Assembly (NCBI GenBank): GCA_010279815.1 | Contig: QEOQ01000511.1 | Span: forward strand, 469,668 to 490,140 | Direction of reading: 5' to 3' | Length of the DNA stretch: 20,473 nucleotides | DNA from: Brachionus plicatilis | Lineage: Eukaryota; Rotifera; Eurotatoria; Ploima; Brachionidae | Shown: positions 16,958-20,473 of the stretch, in pieces | Numbering within the stretch: the first letter of the stretch is position 1 | How the letters are laid out: each line of letters starts with the position of its first letter | Notes under the pieces: model-generated | What the model was told of the DNA's origin: nothing | Database searches by the model: none | What the model saw: the letters and a program-made list of their open reading frames with translations, nothing else | Translations under genes and position numbers: made by a program

Positions 16958-18716
16958 ATGAATGGGAAAATAATATTGACCTTGTTTATTTTGTTTTATC
17001 AAAAAGAAGAGATCAAGGCCAAAAAGTTTACCAAGAACGGTGGGCTGAATTAAAATGCAAATTTATTTGATAAAATCTTTTTTTTTCAGAAGAGCTTTTA
17101 ATGAACGAGGACTTGATTTTCTATGAAAATGAGCCAAAGTACAAAGTAAAAAGACAAGTTAATTTTAATTTAGAATTTGGATCTGGTTTGTCAGAGGGTA
17201 ATGCGATAGTGAAAATTGATTTTAATAGGATTAAATTTTGAATTTAAAATTAAGAACCCACCACTTTGTTTGGGAATACAACATTTTTCTCTACGACACC
17301 TGAACAAACAACTTTGATTTTAAATCCATGCGATTCAAATCCGTGTGCATCGAACACGAGCTGTTTGAATTTAGGTGATGAGTATGAATGTGAATGCAAT
17401 GAAGGATTTGTTTATGACAATGTGCAAACAAGTTGCCAAGACAAAGATGAATGCGCGCTAAATATATCAAATTGTGGCGAAAACGAAAAATGTGTTAATA
17501 CTATCGGAAGCTTTAAATGCATTTGTGATGATGGATACAAATTGGTAAATAATTTTTGTGAACAGATATCAACAGAGGCGCCTAGCACTGAAGAAAAAGA
17601 ATTCGAAACAAATACATTTGATACTACAGAATCGACAACCACTACAATTCCAATTTTACCCAGTAAATTATTTTGGATTTTCTTGTTAAAAAAAATTGAT
17701 TTATTTGTATTAAGTATTGGGACCAAATGATGCTTCTTTAAAAAATGATTCATTAATTGATAACAATCAGAGTTACCAATTTACTTCACCAAGTGTATCA
17801 CTAAATATACTTGGCTCATCTTACAATTCTTTTAGAGTATTTTTATTTTTATTATTTTTTTTTTTTATTAATTGTTCATATTAGGTTCAACCAAACGGTT
17901 TTGTTTCATTCAGTGGTCAAGCTCCAATTTTAATTCAAAACCCACCTGACTCTATTGAAAATTTTAATTTTCCAATAATTGCACCACTTTGGTCTAATTC
18001 AGTTATAGACGATGTAAATTGAATAATTTTTGTGTAAACTATTTATTTTTTTTTATAAAATTAGCTATCTGATGTGAAATTTGGCACTTACCAAGGAACT
18101 GACATTGACCAAAATTTACTTGAAAGCATTAAAAAGTTATTAAATAGTCCTAGAGCAAGGAGATCAGTCTCAATGGATGATTTTGAGCCAGAGCTTATTT
18201 ATTCTATTACTTGGGAAAATATAAAAGAATCGCAAACATCAGACAAAGTACATTAAAAATAAAAAATAAATTTAAAGATATAATTAAATTTAAATATCTC
18301 TATAGAGAGCTACATTTCAATTATTCATAACAACTTCCTTCAGTCAAGAAACTTCATTTGCCATTTTCAATTATATTAAAGTTGAATGGAATGAATTTGA
18401 TCAGAAAAATGTTTTTATAGGTTTGTCTGATGGTAAAAATAGCATAACAAACCCATTCACAGTAAATGATGATGTATCTGGAAATCCAAGTTTAATTACT
18501 AGTCTACCTGGTAACACTGGACAAAAAGGAGTTTATGTATACGAATTAAATCTTGACGAGGTGACAACTACCACCACCTCAACAACTAGCACAGTATCGA
18601 CTGCAGTGAGCCAAGACAACACTGGCCTTATTCTAGTGATTGTCTTACCAATTATCGCTGTTTTAATTCTTTCAGTGATTGCTGGCCTTATATGCTTTTG
18701 TTGGTACAGAAAGTAA
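16958..18716 (+). CDS. Type I membrane protein with two EGF modules and a nidogen-like (NIDO) domain
   Basis: Seven exons: 16958-17039, 17090-17197, 17255-17662, 17715-17836, 17885-18013, 18065-18247, 18306-18716, with introns of 50, 57, 52, 48, 51 and 58 nt, giving 480 residues. There is a signal peptide (MNGKIILTLFILFY). EGF module 1 lies at about 89-124. EGF module 2, at about 126-165, is calcium-binding by its DKDEC start and CVNTIGSFKCIC. Then a Thr-rich linker. Residues 205-400 read as a NIDO domain: FRVQPNGFVSF, FPIIAPLWSNS and RATFQLFITT, with SFAIFNYIKVEW. A Thr/Ser stalk (431-443) precedes the transmembrane helix (451-476, GLILVIVLPIIAVLILSVIA) and a very short WYRK end. NIDO occurs in nidogen, tectorin and mucin-4 type extracellular proteins, so an adhesion or matrix role is likely. 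A furin-type RARR site lies at 313-316 inside the NIDO region. The stop at 18714 overlaps a good donor (GTAAGA at 18713), so a further cytoplasmic exon is possible (for example from 18859). Confidence 0.85.
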
Positions 18717-18858
18717 GATTAATTTTTTTCCAATTTTATGACCATGCAAGCAAAAATATTCATGAAGCGAATTTTTTGTCTTATTAGCTAATTAAATTGA
18801 CATAAATTGATAGAAAGGAAAATGCTTGTTTATTTATTTATTTAAAATATAATTTTAG

Positions 18859-18883
18859 GTCGAGCCTAGGCCGGTATGAATGA
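18859..18883 (+). other. Possible alternative last exon of the EGF/NIDO gene
   Basis: If the donor GTAAGA at 18713 is used, the acceptor AATTTTAG at 18851-18858 joins in frame to eight codons reading SSLGRYE then TGA, after the residues WYRK. The intron would be 146 nt, longer than its neighbours. The same bases could instead be flank of the adjoining repeat. Confidence 0.25.
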
Positions 18884-18887
18884 AGAC

Positions 18888-18912
18888 TTATTATTATTAT
18901 TATTATTTATTA
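18888..18912 (+). repeat. (TTA)n microsatellite
   Basis: About eight TTA units, the last ones imperfect. It probably represents the (TAA)n tail of the retroelement remnant on the minus strand. Confidence 0.85.
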
Positions 18913-19130
18913 GTTTAAGCCCCATAGGCAAAAATACAAAAAAATACATTTAATTTGAGTTAAATTAAAAAAAAGAAAGAAAATTGCACTATTGTTACTA
19001 AGTAAAAAAATTTACTCTCAGAAGATCATTTAAAATTTTAAAAAAATATGAGTAATCCAATTTTAGTTCCATAATGATTTTTATCTGCGAGCACACAAAC
19101 TTAACCGAGGCAACCAAGCCATGATTTTTA
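18888..19130 (-). mobile_element. Probable 3' remnant of a LINE-type retrotransposon
   Basis: Read on the minus strand, a frame from about 19123 gives HGLVASVKFVCSQIKI and continues to DYSYFFKILNDLLRVNFFT before a stop near 19003. That resembles the C-terminal end of many LINE reverse transcriptase ORFs. A short tail with GCCTATGGGGCTTAAACTAA follows and ends in a (TAA)n tract at 18888-18912, as do several LINE clades. No reverse transcriptase core is left. Classification to a clade is not possible by eye. Confidence 0.4.
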
Positions 19131-19241
19131 TCTAAAACTATATGATCAATTATTATTCCAATATTATTCCAAAAATATATACTTTATTAAAGTTCCAATA
19201 CAAAAAGAAATAAAAATTATAACTTTTGTTCTAAATTTCAA

Positions 19242-19290
19242 AAACTTGCTCTGCAGATGAAAAAGAAAAAGAAATCCGCAGAACAAGTTT
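19242..19290 (+). repeat. Imperfect hairpin with 17-nt arms
   Basis: Arm 19242-19258 pairs with 19274-19290 at 15 of 17 positions around a 15-nt purine-rich loop. It lies about 530 nt downstream of the EGF/NIDO stop. Function unknown; it is shorter than a typical microRNA precursor. Confidence 0.6.
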
Positions 19291-19751
19291 GTGAATGAAT
19301 TTTTTAAATGTTTTTAGAAGTTTTTAAATGAATAATAATAATTGTAATTAAAAAATCAATCATATTAAATTAGATTTTTTTTTCATAGTAACTTTTTTTG
19401 TCTCTATATTTCAACATAACGTTTTTAACTTATAATATTTTAATTTCTATTTTATTATATTTTTTTTTAATTTATTTTTTTTATTTCTGAAGGAGCACTA
19501 GCTCGATGCAGATAAACAAATAAATAAATAGATATTTATTAAGCTCAAAAATGAATCAGCACAATTCTATAAGCTCATATATTTTACACCAAAAATTTTT
19601 GCGCAGCATTAATTAAAACTTTTTAAGAAAATTTTAATTTATTAATAATCCACCTTGGTTTTTAGTCAGAGGTATTCAGGGGCTAAAAAAGAGATCAATT
19701 AATCATGGATAGATAATGAGATTTAAATATTAAAAAAACATTTTTCTTTCT

Positions 19752-20045
19752 GTACTTTTTGTACTTTTTCTAAATATTATTTTATTTGGCCCTGTTACTT
19801 TCTGTACTTTCTGTACTTTAACAGTTTTTTAATAACTTAAATAAAAAATTAAACGGGGTCCGGGGCGAAGCTCTGGTTTAGGGATTCGGGTATGTTAAAG
19901 TTAAGAGAAATTTTAGTTCAAATTAATTTTTAATAATTAAAATTTTAAATTATTGTAATCTTTTTTTTTAATATAAAAAAGTACAAAAAGTACAGAAAGT
20001 AACAGGGCCAAATAAAATAATATTTAGAAAAAGTACAAAAAGTAC
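19752..20045. mobile_element. MITE-like element with 68-bp terminal inverted repeats
   Basis: 19752-19819 and 19978-20045 are reverse complements with one mismatch in 68 positions. The ends consist of GTAC-based short repeats (GTACTTTTTGTACTTTTTC). The 158-bp interior has no open frame but holds a GC-rich block at about 19854-19895. In that block CCGGGGC (19860-19866) and GCTCTGG (19870-19876) can pair around a GAA loop, counting two G-U pairs in RNA. Small size, strong inverted repeats and no coding capacity fit a non-autonomous DNA transposon. I see no clear target-site duplication, so the true ends may lie a little outside. Superfamily unknown. Confidence 0.75.
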
Positions 20046-20473
20046 TTAAAGGATTTTTACTTTTAAATATTTTCACTGTCTATACCTCCAATTAATTACA
20101 AAAAAAGAAGAAAATTTTGTTTAATAAACTTTTATTTGCATCTCAGTGTCCTAGCTATGACACATACACTTTATTTTTGATATTTAACTTTATTGAACAT
20201 CATCCTTTGGCATTTATTGAATTAAATAAATAAATAAAATTTTCATTGAGATCTGTTATTTTTAAAAATAACAACTGCAGTAAAGAAAATGCGGCAAAAT
20301 GGAAATAATTTTACACTTTTACATTTCCATATCTTTATATTTATTAATAATTTTTGAGCAATATTTTTTAGAAAATTTTTTAATAAACCTACTCTTGAAA
20401 ATCCTAGATAAAAATTCACAAAAACTATTAATAAATATAAAAAATACGAAAATGTAAAAATTTAAAATCATTT

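Larger units (their letters stand above)
18717..20473. other. Gene-poor right end of the window
   Basis: No intact gene seen. The region contains a probable LINE 3' remnant (about 18888-19130), a long imperfect hairpin (19242-19290), an AAAT microsatellite near 19516-19530 preceded by a short GC-richer stretch, and a MITE-like element (19752-20045). From 20046 to the end only AT-rich sequence is visible. Confidence 0.5.

Noticed and set aside
17412..17753. Minus-strand open frame opposite the EGF exons
   Set aside because: Antisense to clear EGF cysteine patterns; no domain of its own.
1..20473. CRISPR arrays, bacterial operons, riboswitches, tRNA or rRNA genes
   Set aside because: Short spliceosomal introns and animal protein families show a eukaryotic nuclear region; no repeat-spacer arrays or recognisable tRNA/rRNA folds were seen.

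Overview
The window looks like nuclear DNA of a small-genome metazoan. It is very AT-rich, and coding exons stand out as islands of higher G+C. Genes are interrupted by very short spliceosomal introns: of the 28 introns I could place, 27 are 45-58 nt and one is 116 nt. The gene content (TTF2-type SNF2 ATPase, caveolins, i-type lysozyme, EGF/nidogen-like membrane protein, Shisa-like six-cysteine membrane proteins) is animal. A rotifer such as Brachionus would fit the base composition, intron size and i-type lysozyme, but the species is my guess. All exon models come from reading splice sites and frames by eye; every model sums to a multiple of three.

Layout. 1036-2071 (+): the C-terminal helicase half of a transcription termination factor 2 homologue, in one large exon. 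It is flanked on both sides by copies of a roughly 200-bp direct repeat. 4348-8599 (+): three tandem five-exon genes (called here M1, M2, M3) for small single-pass membrane proteins. Each has a signal peptide, six luminal cysteines in the order C, C, CC, CC, a membrane segment, and a cytoplasmic tail with a PPxY and an NPTY motif. A decayed hAT transposon sits between M1 and M2. M2 and M3 differ clearly in exons 1-4 but share an almost identical last exon. 9096-13488 (-): three caveolin paralogues (A, B, C), convergent with the M genes. 14201-15169 (-): an i-type lysozyme with a long N-terminal extension. 16958-18716 (+): a type I membrane protein with two EGF modules, a nidogen-like (NIDO) domain and a Thr-rich stalk. 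18717-20473: gene-poor, with a probable LINE 3' remnant, an imperfect hairpin and a 294-bp MITE-like element with 68-bp terminal inverted repeats.

The M proteins and the caveolins both belong to families that act at membranes. The M tails carry motifs that in other proteins recruit WW-domain ubiquitin ligases and PTB/clathrin adaptors, and caveolins shape plasma-membrane domains. That they work together is inference from adjacency only. The most unusual observations are the homogenised last exon of M2/M3, the loss of the hairpin proline in two of three caveolins, and the MITE with a GC-rich core.
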